The notes: a model not told the origin generated them from the sequence alone. DNA of 64,000 nucleotides from Piscinibacter aquaticus (GCA_007994965.1 VOPW01000001.1:2108001-2172000); one strand, 5' to 3'. Positions 1 through 11,007 are shown, counted from the stretch's first letter. Numbers and translations are program-made.

Positions 1-2963
1 ACCCCGTGCATCGAAGAAGCGCGCAGTCCGGGTTGGCGAGGATACGGCCGGCCAGCAGCGCCACCTCGGCCGCAGCGGCGCCGAACTCCGCGGCGGCGCC
101 GGCGGCCAGCGCCTCGAGCGTGCCGCCGCCTTGCGCATGCCACTCCAGCACGCGGTGCACGGCCCGGCCGAGCCGGGCGGCCGGACCGTCGTCCGGCAGC
201 GCTGGCGTGGCGACCACCGCGGGCGTCTGTGTCCAGCGCGGCAGCTCGACGATCGCCGGCACCGGCTCGGCGCGGGCAGACGCCGCCGCCGCAGGCACAT
301 CGGCCTGCCAGCGCACGGCCACCCTCGATCCGCTGCCACCAGCTCGCCGAGCCGCTGCCGCGGTGCGGCTCGGTGGCGCTGAAGACCAGCTGGCGCCGCG
401 CCCGCGTCATCGCCACGTACAGGCCCGTTGAGCTCCTCGCGTTCGCGTGCGCGCCGCTCTTCGTCCATCACCGGCACCAGGGCCGGCGGGCAACGGCTCG
501 CTGTAGACGAAGGCACAGCGGCGCGGCGCAGCCGCCTGCACCGGCCAGTCGACCAGCAGCGTGGCGGTCTCCGCGCGGGCCGCCTCGGGATCGCCGTCCA
601 TCACGAAGACCCACTCCGCCTCCAGCCCCTTCGCGCCATGCACGGTGAGCAGGCGCACGGCATCGCCGGAGTCGGCGGCGGGCACGGTGATCGTGCGGCG
701 CTTGAGCGCACGCACGAAGGCGTAGGGCGTCGCATAGCGGCCGCCGTCCAGCGCGAGTGCCTGCAGCAGCACCGCATCGACGGTGGCCAGGGCGTTGGCG
801 CGCTGAGCCGGGGGCACGAGGGCGGCCAGCCGCTCGCGCAGTTCGCCATCGGCCACGATGCGGTCGAGCAGATCGTGCGGCGGCAGCATCCGCGCCACCG
901 ACTGCCACTGCGCCAGCAACGTCCGCGCGCGCGCTGCAGCGCGGCACTGCCGCCCTCGAGCGCCATCAGCGCGCCCCACCAGTCACCGTCCGCGGCGGCG
1001 TGCGCGAGCGTGAGCAGGTCGTCGTCGGCCACGTCGAACAGCGGGCTGCGCAGCGCCCGGGCGAGCGACAGCCGATGCCCCGGCGAGACCAGCGCATCGA
1101 GCACGGCCACCAGATCCTGCGCCTCGGGCGCCTCGATCAGCGAGGTGTCGTCCACCGCGACGTGCGGAAGATGGCGCCGCTGCAGCTCGCGCGCCAGCAG
1201 CCGAAGCGGCACGCGCGTGCGGCTGAGCACCATGACGTCCTTCGGCGCAGCGCCTTCGGCCAGCCGCTGCTCGATCGCATCGGCCACCCGACGCGCCTCC
1301 GCCTCGCGGCGCTGCGCCTCCGGCTCGCGGCGGGGTTCGGTCAGGGCTGTCGCGCCAGACAGGCTCGCCGGCGTCGGTATCGGCCGCCTCCTTCGGCGGT
1401 CGGGGCTCGCGCGGCAGCATCAGCAGCCCCGGTTCGCCTTCCGCCTCGGCTTCGGTCGTGTGCGGCCGGAAGCCCTCGTAGTCGCCCCGCCTGCGCCTGC
1501 GCGAACACCGCGTTGAGCGCCTCCAGCACGCCCGGGGCGTTGCGCCGCGTGTGATCGCACTCCAGCACACAGCCGCCGAGCGCCCCGACGACGAACTCGC
1601 GCACGGCGGCGAATACACGCGGCTCGGCGCGGCGGAAGCGGTAGATGCTCTGCTTCGGATCGCCGACCACGAACACCGAGGGCGGCCGCTGGCCGCTGGC
1701 GCCACTGCCGGCGCCGGCGTAGGCGGACAGCCAGCCGTGCAGCGCATGCCATTGCAGCGGGCTGGTGTCCTGGAACTCGTCGATCAGCACGTGGCGGATG
1801 CGGGCGTCCAGCCGCTCCTGCACCCAGCCCGACAGAGCAGCGTCGCCGAGCAGCGCCAGCGCGCCGCGCTCGAGGTCGTTCATGTCGAGCAGGCCTCGCT
1901 CGCGCTTGTAGGCGGCGTATTCGGCGAGCAGCACGCGCGACAGGCGCACCATGCGCGCATGCTCGCGGTGGCTGTCGTGCTGGTGTTGCCGCCGGGCGAT
2001 GGCCTCGAGGGCGATCTGCGTCGCCTCGACGCCCTCCACCCCGGTCAGCTTGCGCGGTGAGCCGGAGGTGGTGAAGAGCGCCGACCACACGGCCTCGAAG
2101 CGCTCCTCGTCGCCGGCCAGCGCAAGCGCACGCTGCAGGCCCTCCGCCGCGTTGCGGCACGCCACCTTGGTGCTGCCGGCCAGCGCCGCGGCGAGCGAGG
2201 TTGACCGTGCTGCCAGGCGGCGCCGCCGAGCTCGGCACGTGGCTCGGGGGCGCCTTCCGGCACGGCGGGCGGCACCGCATCGGCGAGCGCGCCCTGCGCG
2301 TCGGCGAGCTCCAGTTCGACGCGCCGCGCCAGCACGGCATCGAACCACTTTGCCGCGGCTGCGCCCACGCGCCACGATCAGCGCAGCGTGGTCGGCACGA
2401 GCCGCCTCGTCGCGCAGCAGCGCGGCATGGAAGCGGCGCATCACCTCGCTGCGGTGGTCGGCGATGTCCTGCAGCAGCTCGCCGTCGGGGTCGACGCCGA
2501 TCTCGTCGAGCAGTTCGAGCGGCGCCGCCTTCAGCAGCTGGGCAAACCAGGCGTGGAAGGTGCGCACCTCGACGGCCCGGCCGGCGTCGAGCACGCGACG
2601 CTGCAGGCCCGCCAGCGAGTCGGCCAGCGACGGCGCCCGGGCGGCCGGCACGCCGCGCGCGACGAGTGCCTCGATGCGCTGCTGCGCGCTGGCCGCGGCG
2701 AACTCGCCGAGCCACTGATCGAGCCGCTCGCGCATCTCGCCGGCCGCCTTGCGCGTGAAGGTGATGGCGAGAATCTCCTGTGGCTGCGCACCGTCGAGCA
2801 GCGCGCGCACGATGCGAGAGACCAGCATCCAGGTCTTGCCGGCGCCGGCACAGGCCTCAACGACGACGCTGCGGCGCGGGTCGCAGGCCAGCGCATAGAA
2901 CGCCTCGCGCGTAACGGGCGCGCCGTCCGCGCGGTAGGCCGGCATGCTGCCGGGCGAGCTCAT
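1..2963 (-). CDS. AddA-like UvrD-type helicase/nuclease (partial, frame-broken)
   Basis: Superfamily 1 helicase subunit of an AddAB-type double-strand-break repair enzyme. Reading from the ATG at 2963 I see Walker A EACAGAGKTWML near residue 35, motif Ia ITFTRKAAGEM, motif II LIDEFQDTSP, motif III VVGDPKQSIYRFR, motif V LLTVHGAKGLEAEWVF and motif VI LYVAMTRARR. GRAVHRVLEW near base 170 probably begins the C-terminal nuclease domain, which lies outside the window. The start overlaps the stop of the upstream nuclease gene as ATGA, so the two subunits are coupled. The frame breaks at about 2350, 2210, 1490, 1345, 930, 480, 430 and 320. Since each segment continues the family sequence, I read these as sequence errors. 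RecB is the alternative, but the AddB-like partner favours AddA. Confidence 0.85.
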
Positions 2964-5585
2964 TCGCCGCCTCCGTCGGGCCAGTGGTCGCGCCGGCACA
3001 GGCCACGGGCCTCGCAGTGCTCGCAGACCTCGCCCTCGCCGAGCGCCGGCAGGCTCGCACCGGCGCGAAGACGGTCGAACTCGCCGCCGAGCTCGCGCAG
3101 CATGACCGCGGCGCTGCGCTGCACGTCGGGGTGCACGACGGGCTTGATCTCGTCGGCCCGGGTCCAGCGGCAGATAGCACGCCCGCAGCGGCAGCGCGGC
3201 CTGTGGCGCGAGCAGGGCGGCGTAGAACGCCAGCTGCGTGTCTTCCAGCGGTTCCTTCACGCGTGCCTTCAGCCGCTCGATGGACGAGGTCTTGTAGTCG
3301 ATCAGTTCGAGCGCGGCGCCGCGGTCGACGGCATCGATGCGGTCGATCACGCCCTGCAGCTCGGTGCCGTCCATGACCGGCGGCCGGATGCGCAACTCCC
3401 GTTCACCGGCCTGCCACTGCGCGCCGTCGGCATCGCGGCGATGCAGCCCAGGCCAGTAGCGCGGCACGAGGCGCGCGAACGACGCCGCAAATGGCAGGAA
3501 CTCGTCGTCGGCCAGGCCCTGGGCCTGCTGCTCCTGCAGCGCGATCTCGTGCAGGCGCTGCGCCTCTTCGGCCGCGGAGCCCGGCGCGCCGCGCGTTTCG
3601 TGGAACCGGTGCAGCACGCGGTGCAGCCAGTCGCCGAAGTCGCGTTTCTCGAGCTCGGCCTCCAGCTCGTCGTCCTCGCGCAGGCCGAGCACGTGGCGCG
3701 CGAAGAAGCGGTAGGGGCAATCGCGCAACGCTTCCACGGCGCTGGCCGACACGCTGCGCGGCAAGGACGCACCGGCCACCGGCTGCGGGCGCTGCAGCGC
3801 CTGCGGCTGCATCGGCCCGCGGCACGCGCGCATCGGCCCACGGCGCGAGCTGCCGCCGCTGCGCCGCGAGATCGAGTGCGAGGCGCTGCAGCAGCGGGCT
3901 GTCGGCCAGTGGTTCGCCGGTCGCGTCGACATGGCGGCGCAGGAAGGTCAGGGGCGCCACCGCGAGCGCCTGCGCGAAGGCCAGCGCCTCGCGCCGCTGC
4001 TGCTCGGCACGGCCCGGAAGCCTCAGCGCCACGAGCTCGGCATCGGAGAGCAGCGGATGCGCGGCCGGAGGTGCGCCGAGATGGCGATCGTCGGCGCCCG
4101 GGCAGACGATGGCCGCGAAAGGTCGCAGCATGGCGCGCGCCAGCGGCGTGATGACCACGCGGACCTCATCGGGCGGCGGCTGAGGCGGGGTGAAGCTGGC
4201 ACCTTCGAGCACCGCCTCGGCCCAGGCCACGAAGCCATCGAGCCCCATGCGCGCCTGGCTCGCGGCGTCGTGCCACGCGGCGCCGCCCCGGCGGCGGCGT
4301 CGAGTCGGAGTGCACGCAGCACGGCCTGCCCGGCGGCATCGGCGGACAGAGCCTCCCAGGCCCCGCACTCGCGCAGCGATCGCGCGAGGCGCGACAGCCA
4401 TTCGGCCACCGTGGCACGGCCCTCGCGCAGCGGCGCCAGCGCGGCCTCGATGCGCAGCACATGCTCGGCCAACGGCGGCGCCAGCGCAGCGCGGGGCAGC
4501 GCGTCGACCCGCGAGATGCTACGGCGCCGGCAGGCACGCTCAAGCTCGGCGAGCAGCGTGGCGGCGCGTTCGACGCCGGGCCAGCCGGGCAGTGCCTTGA
4601 GCGCATCGAAGAGCGTGTCGGTGCCGGCCCGCGGCGAGGCCGCGCGCAGCAGCGCCATCAGCATCGCAGCCGCGCGGGTGGTCGACAGCGTCCAGCCGGT
4701 TTCGTCGGCCAGCGGCACGTTCTGCCGTTCGAGCAGCGCGCGGATGCGCCGCACCAGTTGCCGGTCCAGCCCGATCAGGGCCACCGGGTGTTCACCCTGC
4801 TCGAGATGCCGCAATACCTGCGCGGCGGCGGCCTGCGCCTCGTCCTCGAACGTGCTGCAGCGGGCGAGCGTCGGCGCGTTCGCCGCCGGCAGGCGCCCGG
4901 CGCCATCGTCGGCGTCGGCATCGATCACCGTGGCATGGGCAGCTTGCGGCGGCCAGCAGCGCGTGCGTCGCCGCATCCGCGCCACCTGCCTCGAGCACGA
5001 CCCATGCCGCAGGCGCCGCACTGAAGACGCGGTCCGTCGAGGGGCGCGCCCTGGGCAGCCCACTCCAGCGCCACCCGCGCCAGCCAGCGCTGGCGCGTGC
5101 CGGGGCCGTCCATCGGGGCCAGCTTCCGTCGAGCCTCCGACCAGTACGCATCGCGCTCGGTTGGCGGCGCCGCATGCGCGGCCCCGGCCAAGGCCTGCGC
5201 GGTCTCGACCACGGCGGCCACGGCGCGGTCGAAGCGGCGGGGATCCGACTTCGCCCAACTGGCCCCGGCCGACTGCATGCGCAGCAGACGGGCCGCCACG
5301 AGGCGGTCGGCAGCGACGTCGAAGCTCAGTTGCATCGCCTGCGCCGGCACCTGCGGCCCGAGCGAGGCGGCCAGCGTCCGCAGCGTCTCGAGGCGCGGCT
5401 GCCAGCCACCATGACGCGCGAAGGCCCGGGCGGGCGATCGGCAGCAAGGCGCTGAACGGCAGCAGCACGACGACGTCTTGCAGGGCCAGCCCGCGCGCCG
5501 AAGACCGTGCGCGCACCTGCGCCGCCACGGATTCCCAGGGCGATCCGTTCGAGACTGGCAAGGGGGTGCGCTCTATCGCAGCCAT
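2960..5585 (-). CDS. AddB-like PD-(D/E)XK nuclease (frame-broken)
   Basis: Nuclease partner of the AddA-like helicase. The C-terminal part carries DCPYRFFARHVLGLR, the nuclease core VIDRIDAVDRGAALELIDYKT (split as GVIDRID and LIDYKT) and a terminal cysteine cluster CEHCEARGLC (C-x2-C-x5-C). With the cysteine of DCPYRFF these match the four ligands of the AddB-family iron-sulfur staple. The N-terminal two thirds is the degenerate helicase-like region (ALIGLDRQLVRRIRALLERQ). The start is the ATG at 5585 (MAAIERTPL). The frame breaks near 5430, 4985-4930, 4290, 3815 and 3165. The gene is divergent from trxA and ends in an ATGA overlap with the helicase. An AddAB-like pair beside trxA and rho is common in Burkholderiales, in my recollection. 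Confidence 0.82.
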
Positions 5586-5686
5586 AGGGACGCGGACGCC
5601 GGTGGCGCCGACGATGCGGGGGGCTTTGTGTCAGAATCATTGTGCCTCGTCACCTCTCGGGCGAGGTGCCCTCCCGAGGACACTCC

Positions 5687-6016
5687 ATGAGCAGCGACCT
5701 GATCAAACACATCTCCGACGCGTCGTTCGAATCCGACGTCCTCCAAGCCGACAAGCCGGTGCTCGTCGATTACTGGGCCGAGTGGTGCGGCCCCTGCAAG
5801 ATGATCGCCCCCATCCTCGACGAAGTGTCGAAGGACTACAGCGGCCGCCTGCAGATCACCAAGATGAACGTCGACGAGAACCGCGACGTGCCGGCGAAGT
5901 TCGGCATCCGCGGCATCCCGACGCTGATGCTGTTCAAGAACGGCCAGCTGGCCGCCACCAAGGTCGGCGCGCTCTCCAAGGCCCAATTGACGGCCTTCCT
6001 CGACGGTCATCTATAA
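5687..6016 (+). CDS. trxA: Thioredoxin
   Basis: Cytoplasmic thiol-disulfide reductase that keeps protein cysteines reduced and is recycled by thioredoxin reductase. The 109-residue product has the canonical active site WCGPCK (Cys34 and Cys37), preceded by VLVDYWAEW, and the cis-proline loop [11 protein letters not shown]. An in-frame upstream start at 5642 exists, but the ATG at 5687 follows GAGGA with good spacing and gives the normal thioredoxin N-terminus [10 protein letters not shown]. The gene is intact. It is divergent from the AddAB-like genes and lies 277 bases upstream of rho on the same strand. Confidence 0.97.
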   Translation: MSSDLIKHISDASFESDVLQADKPVLVDYWAEWCGPCKMIAPILDEVSKDYSGRLQITKMNVDENRDVPAKFGIRGIPTLMLFKNGQLAATKVGALSKAQLTAFLDGHL

Positions 6017-6097
6017 TCCGGGGCAGTCGCGGCGCCCGCCCGGCCCCACGAGTCGCCGGGCAAAGCCGCAGAAGATCCAGCCACCACGCGCGCATTC

Positions 6098-6118
6098 GCA
6101 CCCGGAGATCTCGGGTGC
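6098..6118. repeat. Near-perfect inverted repeat in the trxA-rho gap
   Basis: GCACCC and GGGTGC flank the palindrome GAGATCTC with one extra G on the left, so nearly all of the 21 bases can pair. It sits about 80 bases after the trxA stop and 175 before rho. No T run follows, so it is not a standard intrinsic terminator; an operator or an element of the rho leader is possible. Apart from this I see nothing coding in the 277-base gap. Confidence 0.4.
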
Positions 6119-6293
6119 ACGCTGAAGCCCCTGTCGGGCATCGCGTGGAATCGGCCCCACTCCCGCGTTTTCTTCACTCCCAGACGCAGGTCCACGCCGC
6201 CGGTCGCTCAGGCGGCGCGTGAGCGGTGGCCCGAGTTTTCCGGCCGTGCGCCCTTGGCGCGGTTCACGGCACATCACCCCAGGGTGTCTCCCC

Positions 6294-7558
6294 ATGCATC
6301 TTTCCGAACTGAAAGCGCTTCACGTCTCCGAGCTCATCAAGATGGGCGAGGCGCTGGAGATCGAGAACGTCGCCCGCATGCGCAAGCAGGAGCTGATGTT
6401 CGCGATCATGAAGAAGCGCGCCAAGGCGGGCGAGCAGGTCTTCGGCGACGGCGTGCTCGAGGTGCTGCCCGACGGCTTCGGCTTCCTGCGCTCGCCGGAC
6501 ACCAGCTACATGGCGTCTACCGACGACATCTACCTGAGCCCCAGCCAGATCCGCCGCTTCAACCTGCACACCGGCGACGCCATCGAGGGCGAGGTGCGGG
6601 TGCCGAAGGACGGCGAGCGCTACTTCGCGCTCGTCAAGGTCGACCGCGTCAATGGCCTGACCCCGGAGGAGAGCAAGCACAAGATCATGTTCGAGAACTT
6701 GACGCCGCTGTTCCCGAAGGAGCAGTTCAAGCTCGAGCGCGAGATCAAGTCGGAAGAGAACATCACCGGGCGGATCATCGACCTGATCGCGCCGATCGGC
6801 AAAGGCCAGCGCGCGCTGCTCGTCGCGCAGCCCAAGACCGGCAAGACGGTGATGATGCAGAACATCGCCCACGCCATCGTCGCCAACCACCCCGACGTCT
6901 ACCTGATCGTGCTGCTCGTCGACGAGCGACCCGAGGAAGTGACCGAGATGGTTCGCACGGTGCGCGGCGAGGTCATCAGTTCCACCTTCGACGAGCCCGC
7001 TGCGCGGCACGTGCAGGTGGCCGAGATGGTGATCGAGCGCGCCAAGCGCCTGGTCGAGCTGAAGAAGGACGTGGTGATCCTGCTCGACTCGATCACCCGC
7101 CTTTGGCCCGTGCCTACAACAACGTGCTGCCCTCCTCGGGCAAGGTACTGACCGGCGGTGTGGACGCCAACGCGCTGCAGCGCCCGAAGCGCTTCTTCGG
7201 CGCGGCCCGCAACGTCGAGGAAGGCGGGTCGCTGACCATCATCGGCACGGCGCTGATCGACACCGGCAGCCGCATGGACGAGGTGATCTACGAGGAATTC
7301 AAGGGCACCGGCAACTGCGAGATCCACCTCGATCGTCGCATGGCCGAGAAGCGCGTCTACCCCTCGATCCTGATCAACAAGAGCGGCACGCGCCGCGAGG
7401 AGTTGCTGCTCAAGCCGGAGATCCTTCAGAAGACCTGGATCCTGCGCAAGCTGCTCTACAACATGGACGAGATCGAGGCGATGGAGTTCATCCTCGACAA
7501 GATGAAGCAGTCGAAGAACAACCTGGACTTCTTCGACATGATGCGGCGCGGCGGCTGA
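6294..7558 (+). CDS. rho: Transcription termination factor Rho (frame broken by 2 bases)
   Basis: Hexameric RNA helicase that releases RNA polymerase at Rho-dependent terminators. The start [11 protein letters not shown] is the usual Rho N-terminus. The RNA-binding fold has the RNP1-like stretch DGFGFLRS (about residues 60-67). The ATPase has Walker [13 protein letters not shown] and Walker [13 protein letters not shown], followed after the break by ARAYNN and the arginine-finger region. At 7101-7106 the expected CGCCTGGCC (RLA) reads CGCCTTTGGCC; removing TT restores a normal 420-residue protein ending [10 protein letters not shown]. Rho is essential here in all likelihood, so this is almost certainly a sequence error and not a pseudogene. 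rpmE2 follows 96 bases downstream. Confidence 0.96.
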
Positions 7559-7654
7559 TTGGTCCGATCGGCTATACTTCGCGGTTTTCCAGCGTCGGAA
7601 AGTGCGCCGAGAGGTTCGGCGTGGCTCCCGCAACCACCCACGCAGAGGCACCTC

Positions 7655-7909
7655 ATGAAAGAAGGCATCCACCCCGGCTACCGCGAAGTCTGCTTCGTGG
7701 ACCTGTCCAACGGCTTCAAGTTCGTCACGCGTTCGACCGTGCAGACCAAGGAAACCGTGAAGATGGACGACGGCCGCGAGCTGCCGCTGGTCAAGCTGGA
7801 AACCACCAGCGAATCGCACCCGTTCTACACCGGCACGCAGAAGAGCGTGGACTCGCTGGGCGGCCGCGTCGAGAAGTTCCGCAACAAGTTCGCTCACCTG
7901 AAGAAGTAA
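7655..7909 (+). CDS. rpmE2: Ribosomal protein L31, type B
   Basis: Large-subunit ribosomal protein of 84 residues. It starts [16 protein letters not shown] and contains SHPFYTG and [14 protein letters not shown], as in the zinc-independent type B family (YkgM-like). It has only one cysteine, so the CxxC zinc ligands of type A L31 are absent. The ATG at 7655 is chosen because the upstream in-frame sequence does not resemble the family. A TATACT hexamer at 7573-7578 could be a -10 box; I see no convincing -35. A strong terminator follows directly. Confidence 0.95.
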   Translation: MKEGIHPGYREVCFVDLSNGFKFVTRSTVQTKETVKMDDGRELPLVKLETTSESHPFYTGTQKSVDSLGGRVEKFRNKFAHLKK

Positions 7910-7932
7910 GTTCTTCGCCAGCGACAACGATC

Positions 7933-7956
7933 AGGGCAGCTTCGGCTGCCCTTTTC
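7933..7956 (+). terminator. Intrinsic terminator after rpmE2
   Basis: AGGGCAGC and GCTGCCCT form an 8-bp stem closed by the stable tetraloop TTCG, followed by a short T-rich run. It begins 24 bases after the rpmE2 stop. Confidence 0.9.
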
Positions 7957-8013
7957 GTTCCTGCGGCTTCTGCTGCATCATTGGCCGCCCTCGATCACCC
8001 GCGCCGTTGAACT

Positions 8014-8022
8014 CCCCCCCCC
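8014..8022 (+). repeat. Run of nine C at the start of the glycosyltransferase gene
   Basis: Nine consecutive C follow a possible TTG start at 8007. With eight C the TTG frame would continue directly into the membrane protein that starts at 8062 (adding LVTQRAAQRLPR before MALLLF); with nine it does not. The run is either a miscalled length or a slippage-prone tract affecting the N-terminus. Confidence 0.5.
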
Positions 8023-8061
8023 GCCCTCGTCACCCAGCGCGCCGCGCAGCGGCTGCCGCGC

Positions 8062-9662
8062 ATGGCCCTGCTGCTGTTCTGCGCGGCCTACGTGCTGCCG
8101 GGGGTGTTCGGTCGGGATCCGTGGAAGAACGCCGACGTGAGCGCCTTCGGTCACATGGCCGCGCTGGCCGAAGGGCGTGCCCCCTGGTTCGCCCCGGCGC
8201 TGGCCGGATTGCCCACCGACGGCGCGCTGGTGCCCTACTGGCTCGGCGCCCTCTTCATCAAGGCCCTGCCCTGGCTCGATGCCGCACTGGCGGCGCGCAT
8301 CCCATTCGCGATGCTGCTGGCGCTGGTGCTGATGCTGACCTGGTACGCCACCTACCACCTCGCTCGCACCGAAGCGGCCCAGCCGCTGGCCTTTGCGTTC
8401 GGCGGCGAAGCGACACCGGTGGACTATGCGCGCGCGGTGGCCGATGGCGCGCTGCTCGCCGTCGTGGCCACGCTGGGATTGCTGCAACTGGGCCACGAGA
8501 CGACGCCTGAGCTCGTGCAACTCGTCGGCGCCGCGCTGTTTCTCTATGCGCTCGCGGCGGCACCCTTCCGGAAGGGCCGCTCACGCGCCGCGGCACTGCT
8601 CGCGCTGCCGATGATGGCCGCCAGCGGTGCACCGGCCATGGCGCTCGTGCTGGCGCTCGTCGGCACGGCGATCTGCGCGAAGTCGACGTATGCGCAGGTC
8701 CGCGGCACGGCGTGGTGGATCGCTGGCGCAGGCGTCGCGTCGGTGGCCGTGGGCGTCGCGCTGAATGCCTGGGGCTGGCGAGTGGCGGACCGCCAACCTG
8801 CACCCCTTCAGCACGCTGCGGCTGCTCGCGTGGTTTGGCTGGCCGGCCCGGCCGCTGGCGCTGTGGACGCTGTGGCGCTGGCGCGGCCACCTGCTGCACC
8901 GGCACATCTCCGTGCCCTGGGCATCACGCTCACGGCGATCTTCGGCTGCTGGCGATGGGCGGTTCCGACCGCGCGCTGATGCTGGGCGTGCCCTCGCTGG
9001 CCGTGCTGGCGGCCTTCGCGCTGCCGACCCTGCAACGCAGCACCGCGGCAGCGATCGACTGGTTCTCGGTCTTCTTCTTCAGCCTGTGCGCGCTGTCGAT
9101 CTGGGTGATCTACGCGGCCGTGCAGACCGGCGTGCCAGCCAAGCCGGCGGCCAACGTGGCCCGGCTGGCGCCGGAGTTCGTGCCGGTCTTCTCGTGGCCG
9201 GCCTTGGTCATCGCCGCATTGGGCACGCTCGCCTGGGTCTGGCTCGTGCGCTGGCGCACCGGGCGGCATCGCCATCCGCTGTGGAAGAGCCCGGTGCTGC
9301 CGGCCGGCGGCGTGGCGGTGTGCTGGCTGCTGCTGATGACGCTGTGGCTGCCGCTGCTCGATCATGCGCGCAGCTACCGGCCGCTGCTGGCGCGCATCGC
9401 CGAGATGATCCCGCGCGATGCCTGCATCGCCGCACCTCAGGTTCCACGCGCGCTGCTGGCGGCGCTGGAGTCGATGGGCCGCTACCGTGTCGATGCCATC
9501 ACGCCGGCCGACCTCGCGCCGTGCGAGTTCCTGCTCGTTTCCCTCGACGGCAGTCAGGCCACGCCCGAACACCCGGGCTGGAAGCCGATGGCGCGCATCC
9601 AGCGCCCGACCGACCGGCAGGACTTCACGGTCATCTACCGCCGCAGCGTGACCACGCGCTAG
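8062..9662 (+). CDS. ArnT/PMT-like membrane glycosyltransferase (frame-broken)
   Basis: Probable polytopic inner-membrane glycosyltransferase of the ArnT/GT39 type, which would transfer a sugar from a lipid carrier to an envelope acceptor. The N-terminus LLLFCAAYVLPGVFGRDPWK places an acidic motif just after the first membrane helix, as in that family. Several hydrophobic segments follow (LALVLMLTWYATYHLA, SLAVLAAFALPTL, WFSVFFFSLCALSIWV, PALVIAALGTLAWVWLV). A soluble C-terminal part ends VIYRRSVTTR. The frame breaks at about 8775, 8917 and 8950, all at CCTGG-like sites. The start is uncertain (see the C run at 8014). The stop lies four bases from the convergent phoR stop. Substrate unknown. 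Confidence 0.7.
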
Positions 9663-9666
9663 ACGC

Positions 9667-10991
9667 TCAGGCCGGCGCGTTGCCGCCGCGCGCACGCGCA
9701 GTGCCGGAAAGACGAGGCGGAAGCGCGAACCCCTGCCCGGCTCGCTGTCGATCAGCAGTTCGGCACCATGGCGCTGCACGACGTGCTTGACGATCGACAG
9801 CCCGAGGCCCGTGCCGCCGGTGTCTCGCGAACGGCTGCCGTCGACACGGTAGAAGCGTTCGGTCAGGCGAGGAAGGTGCTCCCGCTCGATGCCCAGGCCG
9901 GTGTCGCTCACCGACAGCTCGCCGCTGCCATCGCCCAGCACCTGCCAGCCCACCGTGATGCGCCCGCCCGCCGGCGTGTAGCGCACGGCATTGGTGACGA
10001 GGTTGTTGATCGCACTGAGGAGCTCGCCCGGCGCGCCGGCCAGTTCCGCATCCGCGACGACGGCGAACTCGATCGTGTGGCGCCCGGCCGAGAGCGCACG
10101 CGCATCGGACTCCACCTGCGCCAGCAGCGGCGCCAGCGCCACCCAGCGATCGGCCGCCGGCCGCGGGCTGCCTTCGAGCTGCGCCAAGGTCAGCAGATCG
10201 CTGACCAGCGTCTGCATGCGCTGCGTCTGTTGCGTCATCAGCTCGAGCACCCGCTTGCGCTCGACCTCGGTCAGCGGCAGGTTGTTCATCGTCTCGATGA
10301 AGCCGGCCAGCACCGTCAGCGGCGTGCGGATCTCGTGCGACACGTTGGCCACGAAGTCGCGACGCATCGCCTCGTTGCGCTCGCGATCGGTGATGTCCTG
10401 CGAAAGCACCAGCTTCATGCCGTCGCCGTAGGGCCGCAGCAGCACCGACAGCGTGCCGTCGCCGCGCGGGTTGGGAAAGTTCACCGCCTCGGCGTGCCGC
10501 TCCTGCTGCAGGTAAGCCACGAAGGCCGGCGCGCGCACGAGGTTGGTGATGCGCTGGCGGCGATCGCGTTGCGGATCGAGGCCGAAGTGGTCGGCCGAGA
10601 CCGAGTTGCACCAGACGATCTGGTCGTTGCCGTCGAGCATCAGCACGCCATTGGGCGAGGCTTCGATGGCCGAGAGGAACTGCTCCAGTCGCAGCCGCTC
10701 CTGCGCGAGGCCCTGTTCACGCAGCCGGATCGAACGCTCGACACGGTAGCCCAGCTCGCCCCAGAAGCCGGCATCGCGCGGCGCCTGCTGTTCCTGGCTG
10801 CCGCGCAGCCAGTTGATCAGCCGATAGCCTCGCGCCGTGTCGAGCATCGCCACCAGGGCCACGCCGATCGCGCCGCCAGCGAGCACCCGCCAGACCACGG
10901 TGTGCTCCACGGCCGACACCATGTAGCCGAGGAAGCCGCCGGCCAGCATGGCCAGCACGCCGGCCGTGAGCCGGGGCAGCAGCCAGTTCAT
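9667..10991 (-). CDS. phoR: Phosphate-regulon sensor histidine kinase PhoR
   Basis: Membrane kinase that signals phosphate limitation from the Pst transporter to PhoB. Two N-terminal membrane segments (AGVLAMLAGGFLGYMV and VLAGGAIGVALVAML) are followed by a PAS-like domain (FLSAIEASPNGVLMLD). The kinase core has the H box VSHEIRTPLTVL, N box NNLVTNAVRYTP, G1 DTGLGIE and G2 GTGLGLSIVKHV. The frame runs on past the expected end. Restoring one GC dinucleotide near 9690 gives the end RGGNAPA and the stop at 9667, hence about 441 residues, normal for PhoR. It is last in the pst-pho operon, 16 bases after phoB. Confidence 0.94.
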
Positions 10992-11007
10992 CGCAGGCTC
11001 CGGGAAG

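Noticed and set aside
1341-3932. A continuous minus-strand frame joining the nuclease and the helicase as one AddB-AddA fusion.
   Set aside because: The nuclease ends in a proper CEHCEARGLC tail and stop in another frame, and the helicase has its own ATG overlapping that stop. The fusion is produced by an indel near 3165.
3931-6222. A 763-codon plus-strand open frame opposite the nuclease gene and running over trxA.
   Set aside because: It is antisense to a recognisable family and its sequence is arginine/alanine-rich filler; trxA in the same region is unmistakable in another frame.
6294-7558. Programmed ribosomal frameshifting in rho, carB, ftsH or gcvP.
   Set aside because: There are too many sites, in too many genes, with plus and minus shifts of 1-4 bases, no common slippery heptamer and no downstream pseudoknot pattern. 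The common factor is CCWGG or run length.
8808-10991. A 727-codon frame suggesting that PhoR has a long C-terminal extension.
   Set aside because: The extension is antisense to the glycosyltransferase gene. Restoring one GC pair near 9690 gives a stop at 9667 and the normal PhoR length.
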